Positions 34,464-43,880 of a stretch of 64,000 bases of DNA are shown one piece after another. A program made the position numbers and the translations under genes. The DNA is from Thermoproteota archaeon (GTDB lineage: Archaea > Thermoproteota > Thermoprotei_A > EX4484-217-1), in contig JAPDJU010000003.1 of the NCBI GenBank assembly GCA_029258915.1, positions 76,801-140,800 of the forward strand, read 5' to 3'. Positions within the stretch are counted from its first letter, which is position 1. Every line of letters starts with the position of its first letter. The notes beneath the pieces were generated by a model, which saw only the letters and a list, made by a program, of their open reading frames with translations, was not told the origin of the DNA and did no database searches.

Positions 34464-35735
34464 TTGAAGAGGAAGGCAATATTGAATATTAAAAGTTTAA
34501 GTGATGTTGTTAAGGAAATAGCTGGTCTTAAGGGTGTTGTTAGTTTTTGGAATGCACGAGTTAGGCTGGATGAGTTTTTAGAAGTTAGAGGAGAGGTTTC
34601 AGCTAAGAAAACAGAGTTTTTAGGAGACAGCGTCTTACACTATATTACTCCTCAAAAACCTCCCCCTATACTTGCTCTTGATGGTAGTAGTAGGATTGTA
34701 GATACAGCATATGCTTTTACAACGATAGCTACGGTATCTCTTGTTTCAGAACGTTTCGGAGTTATTATGGATTATCCTTACCTATGGTTTAAATATCCTG
34801 TTTCTCTCGGAGAAGAACCACCATTCATAGGTGTTGCTCCTGAGGCCCCAAATATTAAGCTTAAACTTCCACCATATGCTACTCAAAGATCTCCTGCAGG
34901 TTTTCTATACGATCCTAACTATAATAGATACCAAATAGTTGATGAAGTAAGAACGAATTTAGAAAATAAGGTCTTAAGAGATGGAGGTATTAAGGCATCT
35001 TTAATGGGGGTTTTCGGGTTAAAACATAGGCTAATATTGGTAGATGGTCCACTATACCATACCCCAGCTGCTTTCATAAACCCCAATGTTGATGAAAAAT
35101 ACAGGGTTGCTTGGAAGAAGCTTGTTAAGGAACGTGTTAAAGCTATTGCTGAAAACCTGGAACACGGACTAGCTATTGTAGGTATTGTTAAAAGGTTTGA
35201 AAAATCATCAATAATAATTAGATCATTAGACTATTTAGCTAAGGTTAGTAAAGTTTTAGGTGTAGATGTCTCTAGGTCAGGCTCAGACCTTGCAGCTATA
35301 GATACTATTCACTACTATGCTAAGAAAAGAAAAGTGCTGGAGATCCCCTTTAAACCGTATATTATAGGTCCTTTCCTAATAAAACCGTCATGGGTTTACA
35401 TAGATATACCAAATACTCCTGAAAAAGTTGTAGCTTACACTGTAATACCTAAACATCCGTATTTGGATGTAGGTTACAAAGTTTTTAGGGTTGAAGTACC
35501 TTATGCAGCATATGAAAAATATGGAAACTCCATTTTTGAATGGATTATAGGTGACACTGTCTATTTTTCAACAACCCTACCTTATTCCTTAGTTCTCGCA
35601 GATAGTAGATGTAAAAAATGGTCTGCCTCATTACTGCTATATCTTTCACGCTTATATTCAGAAGCTAAAATACCTTTAACATATGAAAGCAGATTAGAAG
35701 TTGAATATGTTTCCAGAGAGGCTTTTTCGAAATGA
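34464..35735 (+). CDS. nurA: NurA 5'-3' nuclease
   Basis: Resects DNA ends with HerA during archaeal double-strand-break repair. 423 residues; the Mn2+-binding Asp sits in LALDGSSRIVDTAYAF (about 78), further acidic residues in ILVDGPLYHTP and SRSGSDLAAID. The start is TTG at 34464 (MKRKAI); GGGAG lies close upstream. The stop overlaps the ATG of herA (ATGA), giving translational coupling. mre11 and rad50, which often complete this operon, are not adjacent: the next gene is tes. Confidence 0.9.
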   Translation: MKRKAILNIKSLSDVVKEIAGLKGVVSFWNARVRLDEFLEVRGEVSAKKTEFLGDSVLHYITPQKPPPILALDGSSRIVDTAYAFTTIATVSLVSERFGVIMDYPYLWFKYPVSLGEEPPFIGVAPEAPNIKLKLPPYATQRSPAGFLYDPNYNRYQIVDEVRTNLENKVLRDGGIKASLMGVFGLKHRLILVDGPLYHTPAAFINPNVDEKYRVAWKKLVKERVKAIAENLEHGLAIVGIVKRFEKSSIIIRSLDYLAKVSKVLGVDVSRSGSDLAAIDTIHYYAKKRKVLEIPFKPYIIGPFLIKPSWVYIDIPNTPEKVVAYTVIPKHPYLDVGYKVFRVEVPYAAYEKYGNSIFEWIIGDTVYFSTTLPYSLVLADSRCKKWSASLLLYLSRLYSEAKIPLTYESRLEVEYVSREAFSK

Positions 35736-37717
35736 GTCTTGAAGAACTGAATAAAGCCTACATTGAAGCTAAAGGAAAGCTTGAAGAAGCTTTAAGGAGA
35801 GCTGAAGTTTACGGTAAAATTATAGGTTTCGTTAGTAGGCTTGCTCCTTCACGTATTGGAAGCGATGGCTCGTTAGTGCAGTTTGAAGTTGATCCATTAG
35901 AATACTTTAGAAGCCATGAAGAAATTTCTGTTGCAGGCTCCTATCTTGCAACTGTGGATGTTAAAACAGGTGAAATTGTTAGCTTAAGAATCAAAAGCGT
36001 CGAAAGAAGAGACGTTATGTCTGAACTAGGTGTCCCTGAAGCTATAGCATTACAAACTCAGCTTGATGCCTCAGGTTTAGTAACTAGAGCCAGAGTTATT
36101 GCTGAGCCCCTTCTAGCATGGAATCCTGGAAACGATGAAGTAAAAGCTGCAGCTTACGTTATTGAACCTCAGTCTCCGATAATTAAACCTAATCCCGAGG
36201 TTTTTGAGAAAATACTTGGACTTCCTAAGGAGGGTGTTGTTCTAGGTCTTTTAGCTATAGGTGAGAAACCCCTAAAAGTTAAGGTGAAATTACCTTTACA
36301 TGCGCTTTATCAACATATGTTAGTTTTAGGAACTACGGGTGCTGGGAAAACAACATTTATTAAAAACTTTATTGTTGCTCTGCTTAATAAGTTAAACTTT
36401 AGTGTCGAAGAAGGCTATGAACCTACTGTTGTTGTTTTAGATTCAACAAAAGACTATGTTCACATGGTTTTGGAGAGTTTTTGGAAACAGGAAAAAAGGT
36501 TTGAAACTGAAGAGTTTATAGCCAAAGAGGTCTTCGGGGACATTAAGAATATTTCCAAAGCTACTATAGTTATTCCAGTAACTAAGCAGTTATGTGAGAA
36601 ACTTAGAGAGTACGGCAAAAAAGTAAACGCTAAAATGGAGGCCGTCGACGATTACCTTAAAGTTCTTGGCAAATACTATGTAGAAACATCGTATCTTAGC
36701 ATAATAGAGAAAATATTGAATGGTAGCATAGAGAGCATAAATGTAAAAGTAGAAGGTTTTGGCTCGCTAAGAAGAGTAAACATTGAATTACTGTATAGTA
36801 TTTTAGATGTTAAGAGAAGAATTAATTTAACACTTATACCATATGCTTTTAGCTTTAGAGAAGTAAAGGGTTCTGAATTAGCTGTTTTAAATCCTTTTCT
36901 AACAAGCCAAGCTAGAGACCATTTACCTAGAATTATTACTGCTCTTGAAGAACATGGTCTTAAATTGACAACATTAAGTGAATTCCTTGAAACATTGAGG
37001 GAGGCGTTATTTAGGAAAGGCAGCGAGGCATACAGCATAGTTTTTTCAAGGCTAGGAATACATAAAGGCACAGTAGAGAACATAATAAGATCTCTTGGAA
37101 TACTTGATGATAGTGGAATATTCGATGTTATTTTAGGAAATGAAATTATTGGTGAACCTAATTTAAACATCATTTTAGAGAATGCTAAGAATGAACTGAT
37201 AATTGTTGATTTAGCATTTCTTAAAGAAAATGTACCTTTGGTTTCAGGCAATATTGAAAACGTCGTTGCTCTAAGAGTGCTTTATAAAGTGTTTATGTGG
37301 AAAATGATTAGATATGCTGAAAGAGCTAGAACTCAACCAACAATAGTTGTTGTCGACGAAGCGCATAGATTCTTCCCAGCTACTGGTGGCGGAGAAGGAG
37401 AATATGTTGTTCAAGTATCAAATATGCTAGCTACAATAGCCAGGCTTGGCAGGGCTAGAAGACTTTCAATAATATTCGCTACACATTCACCTAAGGATGT
37501 ACATGAAATAGTTTTACAGCTAGCTAATACTAAGATTGTTTTTAGGATGGATCCTGCAGTAATAGATAAACTAGACATACCAAGCGAATATAAGCATTTG
37601 ATCTCAAGAATTAGAGATCGTTTTGCACTCGTTAAAACACATGCACTAAGATTAGGCTATGTGTTAATATGTACGCCACTACCTGTTGCTGGACATTTTG
37701 ACCTCTCAGTAATGTAG
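35732..37717 (+). CDS. herA: HerA DNA helicase/translocase
   Basis: Hexameric FtsK/HerA-family motor that feeds DNA ends to NurA. 661 residues: N-terminal HAS barrel (about 20-130, GSDGSLVQFEVDPLEYF), Walker A LGTTGAGKTTFIKNF (about 206-220), Walker B IVVVDEAHRFFPATGGGEGE (about 539-558), and sensor/Arg region ARLGRARRLSIIFATHSPKDV. Longer than typical HerA (about 500-600), with a helical insert between the Walker motifs (about 240-420). Overlaps nurA by 4 nt. Confidence 0.92.
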   Translation: MSLEELNKAYIEAKGKLEEALRRAEVYGKIIGFVSRLAPSRIGSDGSLVQFEVDPLEYFRSHEEISVAGSYLATVDVKTGEIVSLRIKSVERRDVMSELGVPEAIALQTQLDASGLVTRARVIAEPLLAWNPGNDEVKAAAYVIEPQSPIIKPNPEVFEKILGLPKEGVVLGLLAIGEKPLKVKVKLPLHALYQHMLVLGTTGAGKTTFIKNFIVALLNKLNFSVEEGYEPTVVVLDSTKDYVHMVLESFWKQEKRFETEEFIAKEVFGDIKNISKATIVIPVTKQLCEKLREYGKKVNAKMEAVDDYLKVLGKYYVETSYLSIIEKILNGSIESINVKVEGFGSLRRVNIELLYSILDVKRRINLTLIPYAFSFREVKGSELAVLNPFLTSQARDHLPRIITALEEHGLKLTTLSEFLETLREALFRKGSEAYSIVFSRLGIHKGTVENIIRSLGILDDSGIFDVILGNEIIGEPNLNIILENAKNELIIVDLAFLKENVPLVSGNIENVVALRVLYKVFMWKMIRYAERARTQPTIVVVDEAHRFFPATGGGEGEYVVQVSNMLATIARLGRARRLSIIFATHSPKDVHEIVLQLANTKIVFRMDPAVIDKLDIPSEYKHLISRIRDRFALVKTHALRLGYVLICTPLPVAGHFDLSVM

Positions 37718-37794
37718 TAGTTAAGTTATTCATTAGAGAAAGTTTTTATTTTAAGAACGTCGAGTATGTGATAGTATATTTGAGGTAATTTCTT

Positions 37795-40700
37795 ATGAAG
37801 AACGAAGGTGGCAAAGCTTCCAGTAAAGGCTTTGTTGAAAGAAGCTTCAATGCTTTAGGACGCACATTTAAACTTGGAGGACCAATACCTGAACTTAGAG
37901 AAGGAGAAGAGCTTGTAAGGAAAACAATTTCTCTCTGCCCTACTTGCTACAGGCTTTTACCTGCAATAATTTTTGAAAGAGACGAAAAAATATGGATTAG
38001 AAAAATCTGTCCTGAGCATGGTGAGGTCGAGGAGATTTATTGGGGTGATGCTAAACTTTTCTATAAAGCGTTGAGATATGAAGCTAAAACAAAACCGATA
38101 AAAGTAAAATACGTCGATGCTAAAGCCCCATGCCCATTCACGTGTGGTTTATGCCCATATCATATGACATATACAGCGCTAGCAAACATTGTGCTAACTA
38201 ATCGATGCGATTTAAGCTGTTGGTATTGCTTACCCGGAGACCAAGAAATCCTTGTGAAAGAAAATGGAGTAGTTAAACTGGTAAGTATTGAAGAACTTGC
38301 AAGTGGTAGAAAATATTCATACAGAGTGAAAGTCGGAGATATTGAAGGCGAATATTCTATTCCTGAAAACCTTGAAGTACTAAGTTATAACAGTCAAGGC
38401 AGACTTGTCTGGACTAGAGTTAGGAAGATTTTTAGGCGGAAATATAAAGGTAAGATATATACAATAAGGGCCAAATCAGGAAAGGAGGTCAAGATCACAC
38501 CAGAACATAGAATACTGGTTTATGAAGGCAGACAGTTGATGAAAAAGAGAGCAGAAAACATTTCCATAGGCAATAAGCTGCTTTCCATGTTTAAAATACC
38601 TGAGGTAAAGGGTAGCTTTAATTCAATGAATTTAATAAAGGAACTGAGGAATATACCTGAGAATTACTATGGAAAAATATATGTTCATAATATAAACAGC
38701 GTAAAAACGCATGAAATGAAAAAACATTTCGGAGAGAAGGTATATCCATGGCAGAGTAAAAAATACGTACCGCTCAAGGTATTATATAGTACTAACTATG
38801 TTCAGTATAATCAGCAGTTATGCTACCTAGGACTTGACGCTGCAACGTACAGAATACCTGTAGTACTCAAAATTACGCCTGAACTAGCTAAACTTGTAGG
38901 ATATTTCATATCAGACGGCCATTATACTAATAAGGATTTAAGAATAACAGCTAAGGATGAAGAAGTCAGAAAGGACATTATCACTACATTAAAATCGCTT
39001 GGTTTACCTTATAGCATTTTATTAAAGGAAGGCAAAGCTCCTCAAGTTATTATAGGAAGTAGGCTTTTAAGATTAATATTTAAATACGTATTCAAGATCC
39101 CTGAAAAAGCACCAAATAAGAGGCTTCCTAAGCAGGTGTTTGAATTTCCCTTAGACGCTAAAATAGCCTTGTTAAGTAGCCTATTTAATGGTGATGGATA
39201 TGTTATCAAAGGTAAGAGGCATTTAAGCATAGGATATGCCTCAACATCTAAAGGCCTTATAAGGGATTTAAGCTATCTTTTAGCAAGTTTAGGTATATTC
39301 TCAAGGATAAGAAGAACTTCTAAGGATAAGAATAAACTTGCAAGACATGACCTATATAAGCTCTACATTGCCGGTAAGGACTTAGTCAAATTAGTGAACT
39401 TAATAGATTTAAAAACAAGCCATAAAAGGAAGCTTCATGGTCTGAATGCGAGGAGTGAAGTCAGAGTCGATAAAATAGGAGATTGTATCGTAGATGAAGT
39501 AGTTTCTATACAGGTAGAAGAATATGAGGGACTAGTATATGATTTAGAAGTAGAGAGTCCAAATCACAATTTTATAGTTAATGATGGTATTCTTGTAAGT
39601 AACTGCTTCTTCTATGCCGAAAGAGTAGGTTATGTCTATGAGCCAAGTATTGAACAGCTAAGAGATATGATTCGTAGTCTTAAAAAACAACATCCTAGTG
39701 GCGGATTAGCTGTTCAACTTACTGGTGGAGAACCTGCTTTAAGAGATGACCTATTAGACATTGTTAAAATGATTAAGGAGGAAGGTATTAGGCATATACA
39801 ACTTAATACTCATGGTTTAAGGTTTGCTTATGCGGGTGGAGATAAATTAATGGCTGAGCTTAGAAAAGTAGGTTTAAATACAGTTTATTTGAGTTTTGAT
39901 GGAGTTAGCCCTGCTGTTAATTTTAAAAATCACTGGGAAATCCCGTTTATCCTTGAAAACTTTAGAAGAGCAGGTATGACAAGCGTTGTTTTAGTACCTA
40001 CGGTAATTAATAATTGGAATACTGATGAATTAGGGGCTATAGTTAAATTTGCAACTAAAAACATGGATGTTATTAGAGGAATTAATATACAGCCTGTTTC
40101 TTTAACAGGACAGCTAACTAAATCTGAACGTGAAAGATATAGAATAACAATACCTGATGTTATAAAGCTTATTGAAGAACAAACGGATGGACAAATAGAT
40201 AGAGATTCATGGTATCCTGTCCCAATAACTGTAATAATCTCCAGGTTTATTCAGCTATTTACAGGAGAAAATAAGATGCAAATAACTGTTCATCCAGCAT
40301 GCGGTATGGCAACGTATGTGCATGTTCATATGAAGAATAATGGTGAAATAGAGTTTACACCCATAACAAGGTTTGTTGACATCGAAGGTTTCTTCGAGTA
40401 TCTTAAAGAAAAATCAGATGAACTAAAGAAAGGGAGTAACAAGTATATTGTAGGATTAAAAATACTCTATAATCTAAGGAAGTTTATAGATTCTGAAAAA
40501 CAGCCAAAAGACATTAACCTATGGAAGCTTATATTTAATATCTTCGTAAGACATAGCTATGAAGCATTAGGAGAATTTCACTATAAATTCCTCTACATAG
40601 GAATGATGCATTTCATGGACCTATACAATTATGATGTTCAAAGAGTTCTCCACTGTGGCATACACTATCTTGTTCCAGGAGGTAAAATAATACCGTTCTG

Positions 40701-40902
40701 CGCATTTAACGTATTACCAGACCTTTATAGAGACAAGATACAGAAGGAATATGGCATACCGATGAAGGAATGGATTAAGCTTAAAGGATACCATACCATA
40801 GGAGACGCTATTAAATATAAAAGAAATATTAGGAAGTTAGAATCCACGGAGCTATACAAGAAAACATATGCAGAGTTTAAAGAGTATCTAAATAAGCGTT
40901 AA
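37795..40902 (+). CDS. tes: Radical SAM tetraether lipid synthase (Tes-like), intein-containing precursor
   Basis: Joins C40 chains of archaeal lipids to make tetraether (GDGT) membranes. The precursor has 1035 residues; after removal of the intein (38227-39603) the enzyme has 576. The N-terminal Cys pair and CPEHG (LCPTCYRLLPA; IRKICPEHGEVEE) match a rubredoxin-like site, then CPFTCGLCPYH, then the radical SAM motif NRCDLSCWY-C restored only by splicing. LTGGEPALRDDL binds SAM. A C-terminal Cys set (HPACGMATYVHVH; HCGIHYL; PFCAFNV) may hold another cluster. This layout is that of Tes (MJ0619-like). SD GAGGTAA lies upstream of the ATG. Confidence 0.82.
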   Translation: MKNEGGKASSKGFVERSFNALGRTFKLGGPIPELREGEELVRKTISLCPTCYRLLPAIIFERDEKIWIRKICPEHGEVEEIYWGDAKLFYKALRYEAKTKPIKVKYVDAKAPCPFTCGLCPYHMTYTALANIVLTNRCDLSCWYCLPGDQEILVKENGVVKLVSIEELASGRKYSYRVKVGDIEGEYSIPENLEVLSYNSQGRLVWTRVRKIFRRKYKGKIYTIRAKSGKEVKITPEHRILVYEGRQLMKKRAENISIGNKLLSMFKIPEVKGSFNSMNLIKELRNIPENYYGKIYVHNINSVKTHEMKKHFGEKVYPWQSKKYVPLKVLYSTNYVQYNQQLCYLGLDAATYRIPVVLKITPELAKLVGYFISDGHYTNKDLRITAKDEEVRKDIITTLKSLGLPYSILLKEGKAPQVIIGSRLLRLIFKYVFKIPEKAPNKRLPKQVFEFPLDAKIALLSSLFNGDGYVIKGKRHLSIGYASTSKGLIRDLSYLLASLGIFSRIRRTSKDKNKLARHDLYKLYIAGKDLVKLVNLIDLKTSHKRKLHGLNARSEVRVDKIGDCIVDEVVSIQVEEYEGLVYDLEVESPNHNFIVNDGILVSNCFFYAERVGYVYEPSIEQLRDMIRSLKKQHPSGGLAVQLTGGEPALRDDLLDIVKMIKEEGIRHIQLNTHGLRFAYAGGDKLMAELRKVGLNTVYLSFDGVSPAVNFKNHWEIPFILENFRRAGMTSVVLVPTVINNWNTDELGAIVKFATKNMDVIRGINIQPVSLTGQLTKSERERYRITIPDVIKLIEEQTDGQIDRDSWYPVPITVIISRFIQLFTGENKMQITVHPACGMATYVHVHMKNNGEIEFTPITRFVDIEGFFEYLKEKSDELKKGSNKYIVGLKILYNLRKFIDSEKQPKDINLWKLIFNIFVRHSYEALGEFHYKFLYIGMMHFMDLYNYDVQRVLHCGIHYLVPGGKIIPFCAFNVLPDLYRDKIQKEYGIPMKEWIKLKGYHTIGDAIKYKRNIRKLESTELYKKTYAEFKEYLNKR
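38227..39603 (+). mobile_element. Intein with LAGLIDADG endonuclease in tes
   Basis: 459-residue intein. It begins with Cys1 in CLPGDQEILVKENG (codon 38227-38229), has block B ITPEHRILVY, two LAGLIDADG-type motifs LVGYFISDG and LSSLFNGDGYV, both with their catalytic Asp, then NHNFIVNDGILVSN; Asn is the last residue (39601-39603) and Cys is the +1 residue. The penultimate residue is Ser instead of the usual His. It splits the radical SAM motif: the host's third cluster Cys is the +1 residue, so host activity requires splicing. Endonuclease motifs are intact, hence the element may still be mobile. Confidence 0.92.
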
Positions 40903-41049
40903 TATCGAAAATTGTTGTAAGCGTTTTAAAATACCTTAAGTAATACTTTTTCGAAACTTCTTAGCTAGCATTTAAACTAGCTGAGAGTAAACTGTTAAGC
41001 ATTTTACTATGCTCATTTAAAAGTTTATATTAGTCCGAATCGAAAATGA

Positions 41050-41147
41050 AAAGTGGTGTAAGAACTCCGCCTAACACCCCCTGCAGGGGGAGTGTGAGGG
41101 TAGGAGTTAGCTCGAGAACCCCGCCTCCGCCACACACATCCTTTTTC
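41050..41147 (+). ncRNA. GC-rich structured small RNA, orphan gene (H/ACA-like)
   Basis: In the 248-nt gap between convergent tes and the HD-protein gene lies a GC-rich block with its own signals: TATA candidate TTTATATTA (41024-41032), and T-run CCTTTTTCTT (41140-41149) as terminator. Predicted fold: closing stem GTGGTG (41053-41058) with CGCCAC (41128-41133); inner stem AACTCC (41063-41068) with GGAGTT (41103-41108); apical stem with CCCC/GGGG around TGCA (41078-41090). ACA directly follows the closing stem (41134-41136), as in H/ACA guide RNAs, though the internal loop is asymmetric. A hairpin AGCTAG/CTAGCT (40963-40982) follows tes and may be its terminator. Confidence 0.55.
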
Positions 41148-41150
41148 TTA

Positions 41151-41882
41151 TTATAATTCTATCTTGAGTTCTCTCATTATATACTCTGTTAGTTTATCTC
41201 TACCTTTCTCATAATATGTTCTAGCAAGTTCAAATATGGTTTTACGCATAAGTATTTGCGGATATATTTTTTGAGCAATGAATTTACCGTTAGATATCAG
41301 TTCTATGTCTTTACAAGAATCCCACACTATATCCTGTATTCTACTCACAAATCTAGCATCAACAGAATCTGCAAATTTAACTATTTCAGATTCTATCATA
41401 CTTGTAGGTACACTTCCATGCATTTCTGCTAAACACCTTATAAGTATTTCAGGGGCTCCTCTAAACGATAACTCTGCTATTATTGAGAATTGATGGCTAA
41501 GATACCAATCGCTTCTAGGTCTAAAACCCCCGGTTACAGGATCTTTTTCATACTGATAAAACTTAAATATGTCGTGAAGTATTGAAGAAGATACTATTAA
41601 ATCTCTATTCACCTTCACATGATAGGTCTTTTCAAATATTTCAGCTAAATTTTTAGCTATAATTAAAACTGCCCAAGTATGTTCAACAAGTCCTCCGGGA
41701 TAAGCATGGTGCTTCTTTGGTGCTGCAGGTGCTTCTAATAAGTCTATCTTCGCTTCTGCTTTTGTAAATGTTATTTTTGGCTCTTTTAGAATGTTTAAAG
41801 TTATGTTGCGTATTTGGTTGTTTGCTATCGTTTCCGCTTCTTCCATGAGCTTACGGTATATTACTTCTTTAACTTTCTTCAT
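41151..41882 (-). CDS. HD-domain phosphohydrolase
   Basis: 243 residues. HD-superfamily metal ligands are visible: His in KHHAYPGGLVEHTWAV (about 58-72), the HD pair in SSILHDIFKFYQY (about 103), later His in WYLSHQFSI and Asp in IVKFADSVDARF (about 188). The layout resembles HD nucleases/phosphohydrolases of the YhaM type without its OB domain. Substrate unknown. It overlaps the upstream glycerate kinase by 14 nt and so is co-translated with it. Confidence 0.78.
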   Translation of the reverse strand: MKKVKEVIYRKLMEEAETIANNQIRNITLNILKEPKITFTKAEAKIDLLEAPAAPKKHHAYPGGLVEHTWAVLIIAKNLAEIFEKTYHVKVNRDLIVSSSILHDIFKFYQYEKDPVTGGFRPRSDWYLSHQFSIIAELSFRGAPEILIRCLAEMHGSVPTSMIESEIVKFADSVDARFVSRIQDIVWDSCKDIELISNGKFIAQKIYPQILMRKTIFELARTYYEKGRDKLTEYIMRELKIEL

Positions 41883-43260
41883 TTAAAACAACACCAACCA
41901 TAAAATCGTTAACATTTGTTCCTGTGGGTCCTGTATAAATGTAGTCTTTCAATACTTTAAAGATGGTGTAACTATCATTATTTTTAAGAGCACTATCTAT
42001 ACTTAAGTTCTCTTTACCTACCCTTTTAACGGTATGTGCATCAACTAATCCTCCAGCAACCTCTGTTACTCCATCTATTCCATCTGAACCTATACTTGCA
42101 AAAGCCACCCCATCAAGACCATTAATTATTTTAGCTGCTGAAAGAGCTAATTCCTGGTTTCTACCTCCTTTACCTTTGCCCGTAACTGTTACGGTAGTTT
42201 CTCCCCCAGCTAATAACAAGAATGGTTTCTTTAGTAAAAACCCGTCCTTATATGTTTCCTCAAGTATTGAGGCTAAAACTGTACCTACATGCCTTGCTTC
42301 TCCACGAATTCTGCTCGTTAATAAAAGAACGTTTAAACCAATTTTTTCCTTAGCATATTTTGCTGCTTTCATTAAAGATTCCTTGTTGCTGGCTATTACA
42401 AAGTTATGAACGCTTTTAAAGACCTTATCTAATGGTTTAGGTGTTTCTATTACTTCTCCTTTAACTCCTTTCTTAAAAAGTTCTATTACGTTTTCAGATG
42501 CTTTATCTATGAGATTATATTTTTCCATTACTCTTAAAGCATCTTTGAACGTTGTAGTATCTGGTGCTGTAGGTCCAGAAGCTATGAACTCTACAGGGTC
42601 GCCTACAACATCTGATATTATTAATGAAACTGTTGTTGCAGGATAAATTCTCTTTGCAAGCCACCCTCCTTTAAACAATGATAGATGCTTTCTTACAGTG
42701 TTTATTTCTTCTATACTTGCACCTGATTTTAACAATAAATTTGTTATTTGCTCTAATTCTTTAAGAGTTATTTGAGACCTTAAAATTTCAACAAGCGCTG
42801 AGCCTCCTCCGGAGATAAGTACTAATACTAAGTCCTTAGGTCCGGCTTCCTGAGCGAGTTTAGCAATCTCGTTACCTGCTTTAATGCTTCTTTCATCAGG
42901 TATTGGATGCGAAGATGCTACTACCTTCACATATTTTAAATTATAACTATATGCTAAGTTTTCAGGAATAATTATAATGCCCTTATCTATATCTTCGCCT
43001 AAAATTTCCTCTACTGCTTTAGCCATTTCCCCTGAGGCTTTGCCGAAACCTATGAGGTAAAGGTTTTTGAACTTGAACTTTTTACCGTATACATCAATTG
43101 TTTTTCTGCCTACCTTTCTTAACGACTTATGTACTGCTTTTCTAGGATTAGCTTCCTCTAAGGCTATGTTTAGAATATCTAATACTATTTTTCTAGCTCT
43201 TTTACATTTTGTGCAGCTAATATTAGACAATAATTCCTTATAGTTTTTTATATACTCCAT
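41869..43260 (-). CDS. Glycerate kinase (MOFRL/GckA type)
   Basis: Phosphorylates glycerate, typically to 2-phosphoglycerate, feeding the enolase reaction. 463 residues: N-terminal DUF4147 region (YLIGFGKASGEMAKAVEE, ASSHPIPDERSIKAG, LVLISGGGSALVEI) and C-terminal MOFRL domain (LLAGGETTVTVTGKGKGGRNQELAL, SIGSDGIDGVTEVAGG). The pathway fits archaeal semi- or non-phosphorylative Entner-Doudoroff metabolism, which would use enolase (3569-4906). It overlaps the HD-protein gene. Confidence 0.93.
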   Translation of the reverse strand: MEYIKNYKELLSNISCTKCKRARKIVLDILNIALEEANPRKAVHKSLRKVGRKTIDVYGKKFKFKNLYLIGFGKASGEMAKAVEEILGEDIDKGIIIIPENLAYSYNLKYVKVVASSHPIPDERSIKAGNEIAKLAQEAGPKDLVLVLISGGGSALVEILRSQITLKELEQITNLLLKSGASIEEINTVRKHLSLFKGGWLAKRIYPATTVSLIISDVVGDPVEFIASGPTAPDTTTFKDALRVMEKYNLIDKASENVIELFKKGVKGEVIETPKPLDKVFKSVHNFVIASNKESLMKAAKYAKEKIGLNVLLLTSRIRGEARHVGTVLASILEETYKDGFLLKKPFLLLAGGETTVTVTGKGKGGRNQELALSAAKIINGLDGVAFASIGSDGIDGVTEVAGGLVDAHTVKRVGKENLSIDSALKNNDSYTIFKVLKDYIYTGPTGTNVNDFMVGVVLNEES

Positions 43261-43287
43261 TGAATGTTCCCTTTCGTTTAAAATGTT

Positions 43288-43656
43288 TTACGAACATACT
43301 ATAGTTTTGTCTTTAGGTATGTAAGGTATTTTTATTACTAATAATTCTAAGTCCTTACTTACTGCCCTGACCGTGTGTTTTTCCTTAGGGTTTATTAGCA
43401 TGAAGTCTCCTTTCTTTACTATAAATTTCTCTTTTTTACCATTAGATTCCACTATAACTACTCCTAAGCCGTTAAGGAAAACAAATACTTCGGCATGTTT
43501 TTCATGATAATGTTTTTTAGCTATTACACCCTTAGGTATAATTACTTTTAAGAAAGCTATCGGAAGGTTATTGATAGTAGTTTCTAAGAATATTTTCCTT
43601 AAATAATTCTCCCTTTTCTCTAATTCTACCTCTCTAATTTTAAAATACTTAACCAT
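43288..43656 (-). CDS. Cupin-domain protein
   Basis: About 122 residues forming a single beta-barrel. Metal-binding positions appear in KKHYHEKHAEVFVFLNGLG (His/His/Glu) and in NPKEKHTVRA (second-motif His). No enzyme function can be assigned. A start at 43671 is possible, but ATG 43656 (MVKYFKIRE) has GGGTG at a good distance. It lies 27 nt upstream of glycerate kinase. Repeated AACCCTT motifs upstream (43698-43732) may control both. Confidence 0.72.
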   Translation of the reverse strand: MVKYFKIREVELEKRENYLRKIFLETTINNLPIAFLKVIIPKGVIAKKHYHEKHAEVFVFLNGLGVVIVESNGKKEKFIVKKGDFMLINPKEKHTVRAVSKDLELLVIKIPYIPKDKTIVCS

Positions 43657-43697
43657 GAAAACACCCAGCATGGGAAGCTTGAAATTGTCAGCCTATC

Positions 43698-43732
43698 AAC
43701 CCTTCTTCATAACCCTTCATAAGAAAAGGGTT
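43698..43732. promoter_or_regulatory. Triple AACCCTT motif upstream of the cupin-glycerate kinase genes
   Basis: AACCCTT occurs at 43698-43704 and 43711-43717 and as its complement AAGGGTT at 43726-43732. The minus-strand TATA candidate CATAAACTTAA (about 43743-43733) would place the start of transcription over these repeats, a repressor-like position. Operator function is inference. Confidence 0.35.
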
Positions 43733-43808
43733 AAGTTTATGTCGGCTTCATCATCCAGCTAAAATATAAATATAAGCAGATTTAAATTGTTACCTATCTA
43801 AGCGAAAA

Positions 43809-43819
43809 GGTTTAAAAAG
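43809..43819 (+). promoter_or_regulatory. tRNA-Lys promoter
   Basis: GGTTTAAAAAG with a purine-rich BRE-like GCGAAAA before it, about 31-36 nt upstream of the mature tRNA 5' end, so a short 5' leader is expected. Confidence 0.6.
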
Positions 43820-43880
43820 AAAAGGGAAAAACAACATACAGAGAAAAAAGGGCCCGTAGCTCAGCCTGGTAGAGCGACGG

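Noticed and set aside
36676-37251. Long open frame antisense to herA (191 codons)
   Set aside because: Ser/Leu-rich product with no motif, fully inside a clear helicase gene; a typical antisense shadow in AT-rich coding DNA.
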